A stretch of 64,000 nucleotides of DNA from Gemmiger formicilis (GCF_016900095.1 NZ_JACJJP010000013.1:19580-83579), one strand, 5' to 3'; shown: positions 8,523-16,266, counted from the stretch's first letter. Numbers and translations: made by a program. Notes: a model not told the origin generated them from the letters alone.

Positions 8523-9494
8523 ATGCAACAACGAAAGACCTGGGTGATTGCCCAGGACGGAAGCGGGGACTTTTTCCATCTGCGGGAGGCGGTTCTGCAC
8601 TGTGCTGCTGCCCCCGAACAGCCGGTGCGCTTCCTGATCAAAAACGGGGTGTACGCGGAGCGCCCCTTTATCGAACTGGACGATTATGTTCTGGAGGGGG
8701 AAAATCGTGACCGGGTGATCCTGACCGCCGGGGTGGGCGGGTATGATCCCTGGCCCGGAGAGAGCAAGACCGGAACCTTCCGCAGCCAGACCTTGTTTTT
8801 GGGCGGCGGCCATGCGACGGTGCGCAATCTGACAGTGCAGAACACCGCCGGCGACGGCGCCGTGGCCGGACAGGCCCTGGCCGTGTATGCGGATGCCTCC
8901 CATGTCCTGATGGAGCACGTGAATCTGTACGGCAACCAGGACACCCTTTTTACCGCTCCCCTGCCCGAAAAAGAGCGGGAAGAAAACGGGTTCCGGGGAC
9001 CGCGGCAGAATGCGCCCCGGCTGGATACCCTGCAGTATTACCGGGATTGCGTCATACGCGGCAACATTGATTTTATTTTCGGGGGCGCCAATGCCGTGTT
9101 TGACGGCTGCACCATCCAGCCTCTTGCCCACCGCAGCAAGGTCAGCTACATCGCCGCCCCCAACACCCCCGCCGGAAAACCCGGATACCTGTTCTATCAC
9201 TGCAGGGTGCAGGGCAGCTGTCCCGCCGGTACAGTGTATCTGGGACGTCCCTGGCGCAAGGATGCTGCCTGCTACTGGCTGGAATGTGAGCTGAGTGCTG
9301 AAATCTGCCCAGACGGCTGGGACAACTGGCGGGACCCGGCCAACGAGTGGACGGCCCGGTTCGGAGAATACGGCTCCACCGGCCCCGGCGCCCGTAAAAC
9401 CCGCGCATTCGGCAGTGTGGATGACCCGAAACTGCGCCGCCGGCATCTGGAACAGTTGCAGGATTTGCGGGCCCGGTTCCGGATTTCCGAGTAA
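8523..9494 (+). CDS. Pectinesterase (pectin methylesterase, CE8), apparently cytoplasmic
   Basis: 323 residues from the ATG at 8523, chosen because AAGGAGG lies 6 bases upstream; an in-frame GTG at 8502 sits inside the preceding gene. The CE8 signatures are all present: GNQDTLF (Gln139, Asp140), NIDFIFGG (catalytic Asp183) and LGRPW (Arg242). It hydrolyses methyl esters of polygalacturonate, releasing methanol. The N-terminus MQQRKTWVIAQDG begins the beta-helix directly, with no signal peptide, so it should act inside the cell on imported methylated oligogalacturonides. It is the last gene before a strong terminator. Confidence 0.93.
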   Translation: MQQRKTWVIAQDGSGDFFHLREAVLHCAAAPEQPVRFLIKNGVYAERPFIELDDYVLEGENRDRVILTAGVGGYDPWPGESKTGTFRSQTLFLGGGHATVRNLTVQNTAGDGAVAGQALAVYADASHVLMEHVNLYGNQDTLFTAPLPEKEREENGFRGPRQNAPRLDTLQYYRDCVIRGNIDFIFGGANAVFDGCTIQPLAHRSKVSYIAAPNTPAGKPGYLFYHCRVQGSCPAGTVYLGRPWRKDAACYWLECELSAEICPDGWDNWRDPANEWTARFGEYGSTGPGARKTRAFGSVDDPKLRRRHLEQLQDLRARFRISE

Positions 9495-9511
9495 CAAAAC
9501 CGGATACCAAA

Positions 9512-9552
9512 AAAGCCCCCGGCTGTTTTGCGGAAAAACGGCCGGGGGCTTT
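9512..9552 (+). terminator. Terminator of the pectin-type operon
   Basis: A 12-bp perfect stem AAAGCCCCCGGC / GCCGGGGGCTTT ending in a short T-run. Confidence 0.85.
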
Positions 9553-9561
9553 ATGATAAAC

Positions 9562-9607
9562 AAAAAAATAATACCGGCACAACGACTGAAATCGCTGTGC
9601 CGGTATT
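9562..9607 (-). terminator. Terminator of the tRNA-Ser pair
   Basis: On the minus strand, directly after the CCA end of the first tRNA, a 12-bp perfect stem (AATACCGGCACA / TGTGCCGGTATT) is followed within two bases by a run of seven T. Confidence 0.85.
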
Positions 9608-9698
9608 TGGCGGAGTAAGAGGGATTTGAACCCTCGCGGCCCGTTAAGACCCTACGCCCTTAGCAGGGGCGCCTCTTCGACCTCTTGAGTATTACTCC
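9608..9698 (-). tRNA. tRNA-Ser (anticodon GCT)
   Basis: A 7-bp acceptor stem (GGAGTAA / TTACTCC), long variable arm typical of class II tRNA, T arm with GGTTCAAATCC, and an anticodon loop CTGCTAA flanked by CGCCC/GGGCG. CCA is encoded (complement of TGG at 9608-9610). It reads AGC/AGU serine codons and is co-transcribed with the tRNA upstream. Confidence 0.95.
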
Positions 9699-9736
9699 AA
9701 GTCAAAGTGATCAGACTATTCACTTTTTACAAAAAA

Positions 9737-9827
9737 TGGCGGAGAGGATGGGATTCGAACCCATGGTCCGCTCACGCGAATCGCTGGTTTTCAAGACCAG
9801 TTCCATAAACCACTCGGACACCTCTCC
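9737..9827 (-). tRNA. tRNA-Ser (anticodon TGA)
   Basis: Acceptor GGAGAGG / CCTCTCC, long variable arm, T arm with GGTTCGAATCC and an anticodon loop CTTGAAA between CTGGT and ACCAG. CCA is encoded. It reads UCN codons. First gene of a two-tRNA transcript, 38 bases before tRNA-Ser(GCT). Confidence 0.95.
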
Positions 9828-9855
9828 ATAGTGGCTCCACCACAATGCGAGATAC

Positions 9856-9884
9856 ATTCTATCACACGATTTGCCATGTGTCAA
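9856..9884 (-). promoter_or_regulatory. Strong sigmaA promoter of the tRNA-Ser pair
   Basis: Minus strand: TTGACA (9879-9884), 17-base spacer, TAGAAT (9856-9861), about 30 bases before the first tRNA. A consensus -35 fits a stable-RNA promoter. Confidence 0.85.
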
Positions 9885-9909
9885 GAGATTTTTTTTCTTT
9901 TTTGCATGC

Positions 9910-9938
9910 TTGCAATGCGACCGTTCAGCCGATATACT
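9910..9938 (+). promoter_or_regulatory. SigmaA promoter of the serine dehydratase genes
   Basis: TTGCAA (9910-9915), 17-base spacer, TATACT (9933-9938), 32 bases before the start codon. It is divergent from the tRNA promoter, with the two -35 boxes 25 bases apart. Confidence 0.8.
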
Positions 9939-9970
9939 AAAGGACAGGATAAGTAAGGAGGACGCCTGCC

Positions 9971-10627
9971 ATGCGTTTGTTTGATGTTCTCGGGCCGGTG
10001 ATGACCGGACCTTCCAGCAGCCACACCGCCGGCGCGGTGCGCATCGGTCTGACCGCCCGCAAACTGCTGGGGGAACAGCCCGCCCGGGCAGAAATTCTGC
10101 TGCATGGCAGCTTTGCCGCCACCGGTCGCGGCCACGGCACCGACCGCGCTCTGGTGGCCGGGCTGCTGGGCATGCAGCCGGATGACGAGAACATCCCCCG
10201 CAGTTTTGCCCTGGCCCGCCGGGCGGGTATGCAGTTCACCGTGGGCACTATCAACCTGCGCGGCGCGCACCCCAACACCGCCGTTCTGCGTCTGCAGGGC
10301 ACCGACGGGCACAAGCTGGAAGTGATGGGCGCCTCCATCGGCGGCGGCCGCATCAACATCTGTCAGATCGACGGCATCACCACCAATTTCGGGGCGGACC
10401 ACGATACCCTGATCGTGCACAATCTGGATACCCCGGGCCATGTAGCCGCCGTGACCACCTGTCTGAGCGAGCACAACATCAACATTGCCACCATGCAGCT
10501 GTACCGCTCCACCGCCGGCGGCTACGCGGTGATGGTGCTGGAATGTGACCAGCCCATTCCCGCCGACATTGTGAGCCAGCTGCGCCGTATGCCCGGCATT
10601 GTGAAAGTGACCAGTCTGAATCTGTAA
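9971..10627 (+). CDS. sdaAB: L-serine dehydratase, beta subunit
   Basis: 218 residues, start backed by AAGGAGG. MRLFDVLGPVMTGPSSSHT is the family opening of the iron-sulfur serine dehydratase beta subunit; an ACT-like regulatory domain fills the end (about 148-218, DTPGHVAAVTTCLSEHNINI). With the alpha subunit downstream it deaminates serine to pyruvate and ammonia in the cytoplasm. The two-gene arrangement is the usual Firmicutes form, in place of the fused enterobacterial enzyme. Confidence 0.96.
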   Translation: MRLFDVLGPVMTGPSSSHTAGAVRIGLTARKLLGEQPARAEILLHGSFAATGRGHGTDRALVAGLLGMQPDDENIPRSFALARRAGMQFTVGTINLRGAHPNTAVLRLQGTDGHKLEVMGASIGGGRINICQIDGITTNFGADHDTLIVHNLDTPGHVAAVTTCLSEHNINIATMQLYRSTAGGYAVMVLECDQPIPADIVSQLRRMPGIVKVTSLNL

Positions 10628-10644
10628 TCTATAAGGAGAACAAC

Positions 10645-11529
10645 ATGGCATATACATCGGTGCGGGACCTGCTGAATGCCTGCAAAACCGAAGGAAGCAG
10701 TCTGGATGAAGTCATCCTGCGCAGCGACCTGGCCGAAAGCGGCCTGACGGAGGAGGAATCCCATGCGCAGATGCGTCATCTGTGGCAGGTGATGACCGAA
10801 ACCAGCCGCAATTACCGGGCGGAAGATCGCTCGGCCAGCGGCTTTGCGGGTGGGGACGCCGCCAAGGTAGAGCAGGCGGCCGCTGCCGGGCTTTTGTACA
10901 GCGGCGGCTACTATGCCCAGGTAATTGCCGAAGCGCTGAAAACCGCCGAATGCAACGCCTGCATGAAGCGTATTGTGGCAGCCCCCACCGCCGGCAGCTG
11001 CGGGGTATTGCCCTCGGTGCTGCTGCCCCTGTGGCGGGCCGGCACCTATGACGAGGAGGCCATCTGCCGGGCTTTGTACGTGGCCGCCGGGTTCGGACAG
11101 GTGGTGGCTGCCCGCGCCACCCTGGCCGGGGCCGAAGGCGGATGCCAGGCCGAGGTGGGCGCCGCTTCCGCCATGGCGGCCGCGGCCCTGGTGCATCTGA
11201 AGGGGGGCACCGCCGAGGCCTGTGCCGAGGCGTTTTCTCTGGCGCTGACCAACCTGGAAGGGCTGGTGTGCGACCCGGTTGCCGGACTGGTGGAGCTGCC
11301 CTGCATCAAGCGCAACGTTATCGGGGCGGTGAATGCGGTATCTGCCGCCGACATGGCCCTGGCCGGTGTGGTGGGCCACATTCCGGCAGACGAAGTCATT
11401 GACGCCATGGCCGAGGTGGGCGCCGCCATGAGCCGCGACCTGCGGGAAACCGGCATCGGCGGATTGGCCGGAACCCCCACCGGGCAGGCCATCCGGGACA
11501 TTGTAACCATGGCAGGCGAGGAAGAATAA
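10645..11529 (+). CDS. sdaAA: L-serine dehydratase, alpha subunit
   Basis: 294 residues, 17 bases after the beta subunit with AAGGAGAA. The family hallmark APTAGSCGVLPSVL (about 113-126), the C-terminal glycine-rich GIGGLAGTPTGQ and conserved cysteines for an oxygen-sensitive 4Fe-4S cluster are present. It is the catalytic half of the dehydratase. The iron-sulfur dependence fits an anaerobe. Co-transcribed with sdaAB. Confidence 0.96.
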   Translation: MAYTSVRDLLNACKTEGSSLDEVILRSDLAESGLTEEESHAQMRHLWQVMTETSRNYRAEDRSASGFAGGDAAKVEQAAAAGLLYSGGYYAQVIAEALKTAECNACMKRIVAAPTAGSCGVLPSVLLPLWRAGTYDEEAICRALYVAAGFGQVVAARATLAGAEGGCQAEVGAASAMAAAALVHLKGGTAEACAEAFSLALTNLEGLVCDPVAGLVELPCIKRNVIGAVNAVSAADMALAGVVGHIPADEVIDAMAEVGAAMSRDLRETGIGGLAGTPTGQAIRDIVTMAGEEE

Positions 11530-11566
11530 CCTTCCCCCGCCCTATTGATCGGAAAGGAAGTTCATT

Positions 11567-12004
11567 ATGGACAAACAATTGCCCAACCGTACCCATCTGA
11601 TTCTGCGGCGGATTCTGACCGTGGTGGTAGTTCTGGCCCTATTGGTCGCTGTCCGCCTTGTTCTGGGTTCCAAAGAGATGATGTATCTGTCGGCACGGGA
11701 CATCGACCATATCGAAGTGACGGTGAATCCGGACGGCCTGGCCCTGTCCGCCTACGGCGACGACGCCGCCGAAGGAGTGAAGGTGCTCAACAAGACTGTC
11801 TGCTATTATCCCCAGGCCGAAGAAGTGGCCGGTCAGTCGGTGTCGCTGGACATTTATATGAACGACGAAACCACCATGACCGTCGTTTCCTGCGGCAACC
11901 ACTGCACCATCGACGGCAAGGGATACAAGACCCGGCTGGCCGACGGCGAAGCCCTGGTCCAATGGGCCCAGGCTCTGGCCGAAAAGCAGAGCACTCAGTC
12001 GTAA
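11567..12004 (+). CDS. Membrane-anchored protein of unknown function
   Basis: 145 residues with GGAAAGGAAG before the ATG. A basic N-terminus and one hydrophobic segment (about 16-33, ILTVVVVLALLVAVRLVL) anchor an extracytoplasmic domain of about 110 residues with two or three beta-strand-like blocks. I do not recognise it with certainty; the pattern is reminiscent of DUF5301-type domains. It lies 37 bases after sdaAA and its last codons overlap the convergent BlaI-type gene by 10 bases, so it may be the last gene of the serine dehydratase transcript. Confidence 0.65.
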   Translation: MDKQLPNRTHLILRRILTVVVVLALLVAVRLVLGSKEMMYLSARDIDHIEVTVNPDGLALSAYGDDAAEGVKVLNKTVCYYPQAEEVAGQSVSLDIYMNDETTMTVVSCGNHCTIDGKGYKTRLADGEALVQWAQALAEKQSTQS

Positions 12005-12387
12005 TCATACTCCGGGCTTTCGACGGCGCGGCTGTCCAGATACCGGGCCAGGCGCTCCATATCGGTGAAGCTGACCCTCCCCGTGTCCGCCAGTGCCCCC
12101 AGCATGGCTCGTAGGTCCCCGCCGTACAGCCGCTGCAGATGAGCGGCGCTGGCCGCCCCGCAGTAGGTGACCCGACGCACCAGCGGGGTGTAGATGTTCT
12201 TGTTGCCCTGCTTTTCCGGCCGGACAAAGCCCTTGTTTTCCAGCCGGAGCAAAAAATTGAGCAGGGTGGAGTCCGCCCAGCTGCAACTGGATGGCAGCCT
12301 GGCCGCGATTTCCCGCCGGGTGGCGGGTTTGCCGCAGGCCCACAGGGCGGCCATGACCTGCTCTTCGCTGTGTGAAAGCATTTCCAT
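11995..12387 (-). CDS. BlaI/MecI/CopY-family transcriptional repressor
   Basis: 130 residues from the ATG at 12387; a longer reading frame runs through the operator region and is unlikely. The winged-helix core is clear: LSHSEEQVMAALW, then ATRREIAARL and STLLNFLLRLENKGFV, the BlaI layout. Relatives dimerise on TACA/TGTA-type dyads and are removed by a BlaR-like M56 protease or by copper. No M56 protease is visible in the window. Repeated ACATTTGT sites overlap its own promoter, so it is probably autoregulated. Its target genes are unknown; serC-serA lie divergently 324 bases away. Confidence 0.88.
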   Translation of the reverse strand: MEMLSHSEEQVMAALWACGKPATRREIAARLPSSCSWADSTLLNFLLRLENKGFVRPEKQGNKNIYTPLVRRVTYCGAASAAHLQRLYGGDLRAMLGALADTGRVSFTDMERLARYLDSRAVESPEYDYD

Positions 12388-12399
12388 GACAGTTTCTTC

Positions 12400-12445
12400 T
12401 TTTACATTTGTGGTTGATTGCCCCGTAATTATTTTACATTTGTGG
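12400..12445 (-). promoter_or_regulatory. Two probable BlaI-type operators over its own promoter
   Basis: An identical 14-mer TTTTACATTTGTGG occurs at 12400-12413 and 12432-12445, 32 bp apart (three helical turns). The second overlaps the -10 box of the repressor's promoter. The shape agrees with the TACA...TGTA half-sites of BlaI/CopY; binding by this protein is inference. Confidence 0.65.
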
Positions 12446-12460
12446 AAGATATTTTGACAA
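12431..12460 (-). promoter_or_regulatory. Promoter of the BlaI-type repressor gene
   Basis: Minus strand: TTGTCA (12455-12460), 18-base spacer, TAAAAT (12431-12436), about 40 bases before the start codon. Confidence 0.55.
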
Positions 12461-12498
12461 GCCGAAAATGTGCACAAAGATTACGGCACATTTTCGGC
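12461..12498. other. Perfect 13-bp inverted repeat between repressor and serC
   Basis: GCCGAAAATGTGC pairs exactly with GCACATTTTCGGC across a 12-base loop, next to the repressor's -35 box. On the plus strand it is followed by an AT-rich stretch (TATTATTTTA). It could be a terminator or a protein site; no gene ends close by on the plus strand. Confidence 0.6.
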
Positions 12499-12515
12499 TA
12501 TTATTTTAGTGTTTA

Positions 12516-12531
12516 TTTTACAAACGTAAAA
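12516..12531. promoter_or_regulatory. Third operator-like palindrome upstream of serC
   Basis: TTTTACAAACGTAAAA is a near-perfect dyad (TTTTAC...GTAAAA) and the best match in the region to a BlaI-type full site. It lies about 195 bases before serC. Confidence 0.5.
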
Positions 12532-12546
12532 GATATTGTGTTTTGT

Positions 12547-12566
12547 AGGCAGACATTTGTCTGCCT
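12547..12566. other. Perfect 9-bp-arm palindrome with ACATTTGT core
   Basis: AGGCAGACA, TT, TGTCTGCCT. The centre ACATTTGT is shared with the two 14-mers near the repressor, so it may be a further binding site; it could also form an RNA hairpin. Confidence 0.5.
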
Positions 12567-12625
12567 TGTTCTCTGTGCCCGCCGTTTTAGGGCGTCTTTT
12601 CGGTGTTTTGCCGATGCTTTTTTGC

Positions 12626-12655
12626 TTGCGGCTGTGATTTTGAGCGGCGTATAAT
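12626..12655 (+). promoter_or_regulatory. Promoter of serC-serA
   Basis: TTGCGG (12626-12631), 18-base spacer, consensus TATAAT (12650-12655), 55 bases before the serC start. Confidence 0.6.
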
Positions 12656-12710
12656 ACCGGTATCGGGCGCCATTGCCCGCGAGTGAAAGAAAGTACAGGA
12701 GGGGTTACCC

Positions 12711-13808
12711 ATGGCGAGAGTGTATAATTTCAGTGCAGGGCCTTCGATGCTGCCCGAGAGCGTGCTGCGCACGGCGCAGGCCGAATTGCTGGATTATCAC
12801 GGGTCCGGTCAGAGCGTGATGGAGATGAGCCATCGCAGCAAGTGGTTCGATGACATCATCCAGAACACCGAGGCCGCCATGCGCCGGGTATTGAAGGTGC
12901 CCGACAATTACAAGATCGGCTTTTTCCAGGGCGGCGCCACCCAGCAATTCGCCATGGTGCCGCTGAACTTTATGACCACCGGCACCGCCGATTACCTGGT
13001 CACCGGCAACTTCAGCAAGAAGGCCGCCCAGGAAGCAGACAAGTTCGGCACCGCCCGCATTGCCGCTTCCAGCAAGGACCGCAACTTCACCTACATCCCC
13101 GACGTGAAGGCCATCGATTATGACCCCAACGCCAGCTACATCCATATCTGCCAGAACAACACCATCTTCGGCACCACCTTTGTGGATGTGCCTCAGGTGG
13201 ACGGCATTCCCCTGGTGGCGGACATGAGCTCGATGATCTTCTCCGAGCCCACCGACGTGACCAAGTACGGCTGCATCTACTTCGGCGTGCAGAAGAACGT
13301 AGCCCCCGCCGGTATGGCCGTGGCCATTATTCGGGAAGACCTGCTGGGCCACAGCGCCAAGGGCATCGCGCCGGAAAACATCCCCACCATGATGAACTAC
13401 ACCACCCTGCTGGGTGCCGACAGCATGTACAACACCCCGCCCTGCTGGTGCATCTATATGACCGGGCTGGTCATGGAGTATCTGGAACATGAGGTGGGCG
13501 GCCTGGAAGAGATGAAGAAAATCAACGACGCCAAGGCCAAGGTGCTGTATGAGTACCTGGACAGCCAGGACTTCTTCAAGAATCCGGTGGAAAAGCCTTA
13601 TCGCAGCCGGATGAACGTGACTTTCACCTCCCCCACGCCGGAGCTGGACAAGAAATTCTGCGCCGAAGCCGCCGAAGAAGGGCTGCTGAACCTGAAGGGT
13701 CACCGCCTGGTGGGCGGCATGCGGGCCTCCATCTACAACGCCATGCCGCCCCAGGGCGTACAGGCGCTGGTGGAATTCATGGAGAAGTTCCGCAAGGAAA
13801 ACGCGTGA
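12711..13808 (+). CDS. serC: Phosphoserine aminotransferase
   Basis: 365 residues, ATG preceded by AGGAGGGG. The opening VYNFSAGPSMLPE, MEMSHRSK and the PLP-lysine motif FGVQKNVAPAG (Lys195) identify SerC, which converts 3-phosphohydroxypyruvate and glutamate to phosphoserine. Full family length. It is transcribed with serA 36 bases later, giving two of the three steps of serine synthesis; no serB-type gene stands here. Confidence 0.97.
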   Translation: MARVYNFSAGPSMLPESVLRTAQAELLDYHGSGQSVMEMSHRSKWFDDIIQNTEAAMRRVLKVPDNYKIGFFQGGATQQFAMVPLNFMTTGTADYLVTGNFSKKAAQEADKFGTARIAASSKDRNFTYIPDVKAIDYDPNASYIHICQNNTIFGTTFVDVPQVDGIPLVADMSSMIFSEPTDVTKYGCIYFGVQKNVAPAGMAVAIIREDLLGHSAKGIAPENIPTMMNYTTLLGADSMYNTPPCWCIYMTGLVMEYLEHEVGGLEEMKKINDAKAKVLYEYLDSQDFFKNPVEKPYRSRMNVTFTSPTPELDKKFCAEAAEEGLLNLKGHRLVGGMRASIYNAMPPQGVQALVEFMEKFRKENA

Positions 13809-13844
13809 GCGCATCACAGCAAGATACAGGAGGGCCGAACGCCG

Positions 13845-15005
13845 ATGTATACCATTAAAACCATGAACGCCATTTCCCCCGTGGGCCTGGCCAAACTGCC
13901 GGCCGGGGTTTTTGAGATCGACAACGATGCCGCCGCACCCCAGGGCATTCTGGTGCGCAGCGCCGACATGCACGAGGCGCCTTTGCCCGAAAGCCTGCTG
14001 GCCATTGCCCGGGCCGGTGCCGGCACCAACAACATTCCCATCGACCGCTGCACCGAGGCTGGCATTGTGGTGTTCAACACCCCGGGCGCCAACGCCAACG
14101 CTGTGGCCGAACTGGTCATCGGTGCCCTGGTGGCCGGCAGCCGCAACCTGCCCGACGCTATCCAGTGGGCCAAGGGCCTGAAGGGCAGCGCCACCCTGGC
14201 CAAGGATGTGGAAAAGGGCAAGAAACAGTTTGTAGGCCCCGAACTGCGAGGCAAGACCCTGGGCGTCATCGGCCTGGGGGCCATCGGGTCCCGGGTGGCC
14301 AACGCCGCCGTGGCCCTGGGCATGGAAGTGCTGGGCTATGACCCCTATATCAGCATCGACGCCGCGTGGAGTCTTTCCCGCAGCGTACAGCATTGCGTGA
14401 CCCTGAGCGACATGCTGCCCCGGTGCGACTATCTCACCGTCCATGTGCCCTACATGCCCTCCACCAAGCACACCATCAACGCCCAGACCCTGGCCATGTG
14501 CAAGGACGGCGTGCGGGTGCTGAACTTTGCCCGGGGCGAGCTGGTGGACACTGCCGCCATTCTGGACGGACTGAGCACCGGCAAGGTAGCCTCCTACTTC
14601 TGCGATTTCCCGGCCGAGGAACTGCTGGGTGTGCACGGGGTGTACTGCACCCCGCACCTGGGCGCTTCCACCCCCGAAAGCGAAACCAACTGCGCCGTCA
14701 TGGCCGCCAACGAGCTGAGCGACTACCTGCGCAACGGCAACATCACCCACAGCGTCAACCTGCCCGATGTGCAGCAGCCCCGCCTGGGCGGACGCCGCAT
14801 CTGCATGATTCACAAAAACGCCCCCGGTGTGATTTCGGCCATCACCGGCGTGCTGACCGCCGCCAACCTGAACATCGAAAACATGGTGAACAAAAGCAAG
14901 AAGGACGTTGCTTACACCATGCTGGATGTGACCGGCAACCTGGAAGACACTCTGGCCGGGCAGCTGGCCGCCATCCCCGACGCCATCCGGGTGCGGATTC
15001 TGTAA
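13845..15005 (+). CDS. serA: D-3-phosphoglycerate dehydrogenase
   Basis: 386 residues behind CAGGAGGG. The NAD-binding motif GVIGLGAIGS (about 140-149), FARGELVDTAA and the catalytic histidine in TPHLGASTPES (His271) are present. A short C-terminal ACT domain (about 310-386, MIHKNAPGVISAITGVL) suggests feedback by serine. This is the short form without the extra intervening domain of the long type. It makes 3-phosphohydroxypyruvate for SerC. Confidence 0.97.
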   Translation: MYTIKTMNAISPVGLAKLPAGVFEIDNDAAAPQGILVRSADMHEAPLPESLLAIARAGAGTNNIPIDRCTEAGIVVFNTPGANANAVAELVIGALVAGSRNLPDAIQWAKGLKGSATLAKDVEKGKKQFVGPELRGKTLGVIGLGAIGSRVANAAVALGMEVLGYDPYISIDAAWSLSRSVQHCVTLSDMLPRCDYLTVHVPYMPSTKHTINAQTLAMCKDGVRVLNFARGELVDTAAILDGLSTGKVASYFCDFPAEELLGVHGVYCTPHLGASTPESETNCAVMAANELSDYLRNGNITHSVNLPDVQQPRLGGRRICMIHKNAPGVISAITGVLTAANLNIENMVNKSKKDVAYTMLDVTGNLEDTLAGQLAAIPDAIRVRIL

Positions 15006-15025
15006 TTTCCTTCCTCCTTTGCATA

Positions 15026-15067
15026 AAAACAGGCACCTTCGGCTTTGCGGCCGGGGGTGCCTGCTTT
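15026..15067. terminator. Terminator between serA and the small convergent gene
   Basis: AAAACAGGCACC pairs with GGTGCCTGCTTTT around a GC-rich loop; A-run before and T-run after make it usable on both strands. Confidence 0.75.
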
Positions 15068-15086
15068 TGGCTGGTCGGGGTCCGGT

Positions 15087-15269
15087 TCAGCGGGTGTACT
15101 GGGTGATCATGTGATCCAGTTCCTTCAGCGCCTTTTCGGCTCCGCGGGTCATCTTGTTCATGGTTTTGCGCATCTGGCGCTGGTCATGGGTGGCCACATA
15201 CACGGCGGCGGCGCCCATGGCAGCCCCCATTGCGGCGGTGGCCATGGTGGTCATGGTGGTGCTTTTCAT
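15087..15269 (-). CDS. Small alanine-rich protein, YtxH-like
   Basis: 60 residues with AAAGGAGCC before the ATG. The N-terminal half is a hydrophobic alanine/glycine/methionine segment (ATAAMGAAMGAAAVYVAT), the rest a charged helix (QMRKTMNKMTRGAEKALKEL). One membrane-associated helix plus a coiled tail recalls YtxH-type small proteins. Function unknown. It stands alone, convergent with serA. Confidence 0.6.
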   Translation of the reverse strand: MKSTTMTTMATAAMGAAMGAAAVYVATHDQRQMRKTMNKMTRGAEKALKELDHMITQYTR

Positions 15270-15435
15270 CGTTAATACGGCTCCTTTCGGTGTGAATCTG
15301 CCCGGTTTGCGGGTTCAGTGATTAGTTTTCCAAACAGTTTCGCCATTATGCGTCTTTTTTTCTCCCGGCCGATATGGTAAAATCATCTCAACCGCCCGAA
15401 AAGGGCAAAATCTCCACGAAAAGAGCGTGCGTTCC

Positions 15436-16266
15436 ATGTCAGTAGCCCCCAAAACCGTCCTTTGCATCCATGATCTGCCCGGATTCGGGCGGGCCGGGCT
15501 GTCGGTGATCGTACCCATCCTGTCGGCCATCGGTGTGCAGGCCGTGGCGGTGCCCACCGCCGTGCTTTCCACCCATACCGGCGGTCTGGGTGCCCCCGCC
15601 CGTCTTTCCAGTCCGGGATACGGTCCGGCGGCACTGGCCCATTATCGCCGGTTGGGGGTGCGGTTCGACTGCATCTATTCGGGATACTTGTCCGAACCGG
15701 AACAGGCCCTTTTGGTGGAACAGGCCATGGAATACTGGCCGGACGCCCTGACGGTGGTGGACCCGGTGATGGGCGACAACGGCCGGATGTACAGCGGCCT
15801 GGCCCAGGAGATGGTGCCCGCCCTGTACACCCTGTGCAGCAAGGCGGACCTGATTCTGCCCAACGCCACCGAGGCTGCCCTGCTTTTAGGGGATCCGCTG
15901 CCCGCCCCCGGCTCCGTCACCCCCGAAGCCGCGGCCGAAACCGCCGCCCGGCTGACCCGGGTATGCCCCCAGGTGCTGCTGACCGGAATCACCGCCGGGC
16001 ACAGCATCGTCTGTGTGGGAGCAGACAAAAACGGTGCGTCCTACACCGTGCGCACCCCGCTGATTCCCCGGCTGTTCCACGGCACGGGGGACATCTTCGG
16101 CGCGGTGCTGGTGGGACGGCTTTTGCAGGGCAACGTGCCCGAAGCCGCTGCCCAGGCCGCCGCGGTGTTTGTGGGCGACTGCCTGCGCGCCACCCCAGAG
16201 GGCGCCGACGAGCGGCTGGGGGTCTGGCTGGAATCGGTGCTGGGACGACTGGTCCCCAACGCCTGA
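15436..16266 (+). CDS. Pyridoxal/pyridoxamine kinase (ribokinase-like)
   Basis: 276 residues from the ATG at 15436; a GTG three codons upstream is possible and neither has a good ribosome site. The PdxK/PdxY group is recognised by CIHDLPGFGRAGLS, AVLSTHTGG, IYSGYL, VVDPVMGDNG and the ATP/anion-hole end FHGTGDIFGAV with catalytic aspartate. It phosphorylates B6 vitamers for PLP enzymes such as SerC upstream. An extended -10 (TGGTAAAAT) at 15375-15383 may be its promoter. Confidence 0.85.
   Translation: MSVAPKTVLCIHDLPGFGRAGLSVIVPILSAIGVQAVAVPTAVLSTHTGGLGAPARLSSPGYGPAALAHYRRLGVRFDCIYSGYLSEPEQALLVEQAMEYWPDALTVVDPVMGDNGRMYSGLAQEMVPALYTLCSKADLILPNATEAALLLGDPLPAPGSVTPEAAAETAARLTRVCPQVLLTGITAGHSIVCVGADKNGASYTVRTPLIPRLFHGTGDIFGAVLVGRLLQGNVPEAAAQAAAVFVGDCLRATPEGADERLGVWLESVLGRLVPNA

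Noticed and set aside
11567..12004. NusG domain-II-like protein
   Set aside because: The size and single anchor fit superficially, but the characteristic domain-II pattern was not found, so it is left unassigned.
12418..12654. A 78-codon plus-strand frame between the repressor and serC
   Set aside because: It consists of operator repeats, palindromes and promoter sequence, with no ribosome site.
12567..12710. T-box or serine-responsive riboswitch before serC
   Set aside because: No T-box sequence (such as the AGGGTGGNACCGCG core) or terminator/antiterminator pair was found.
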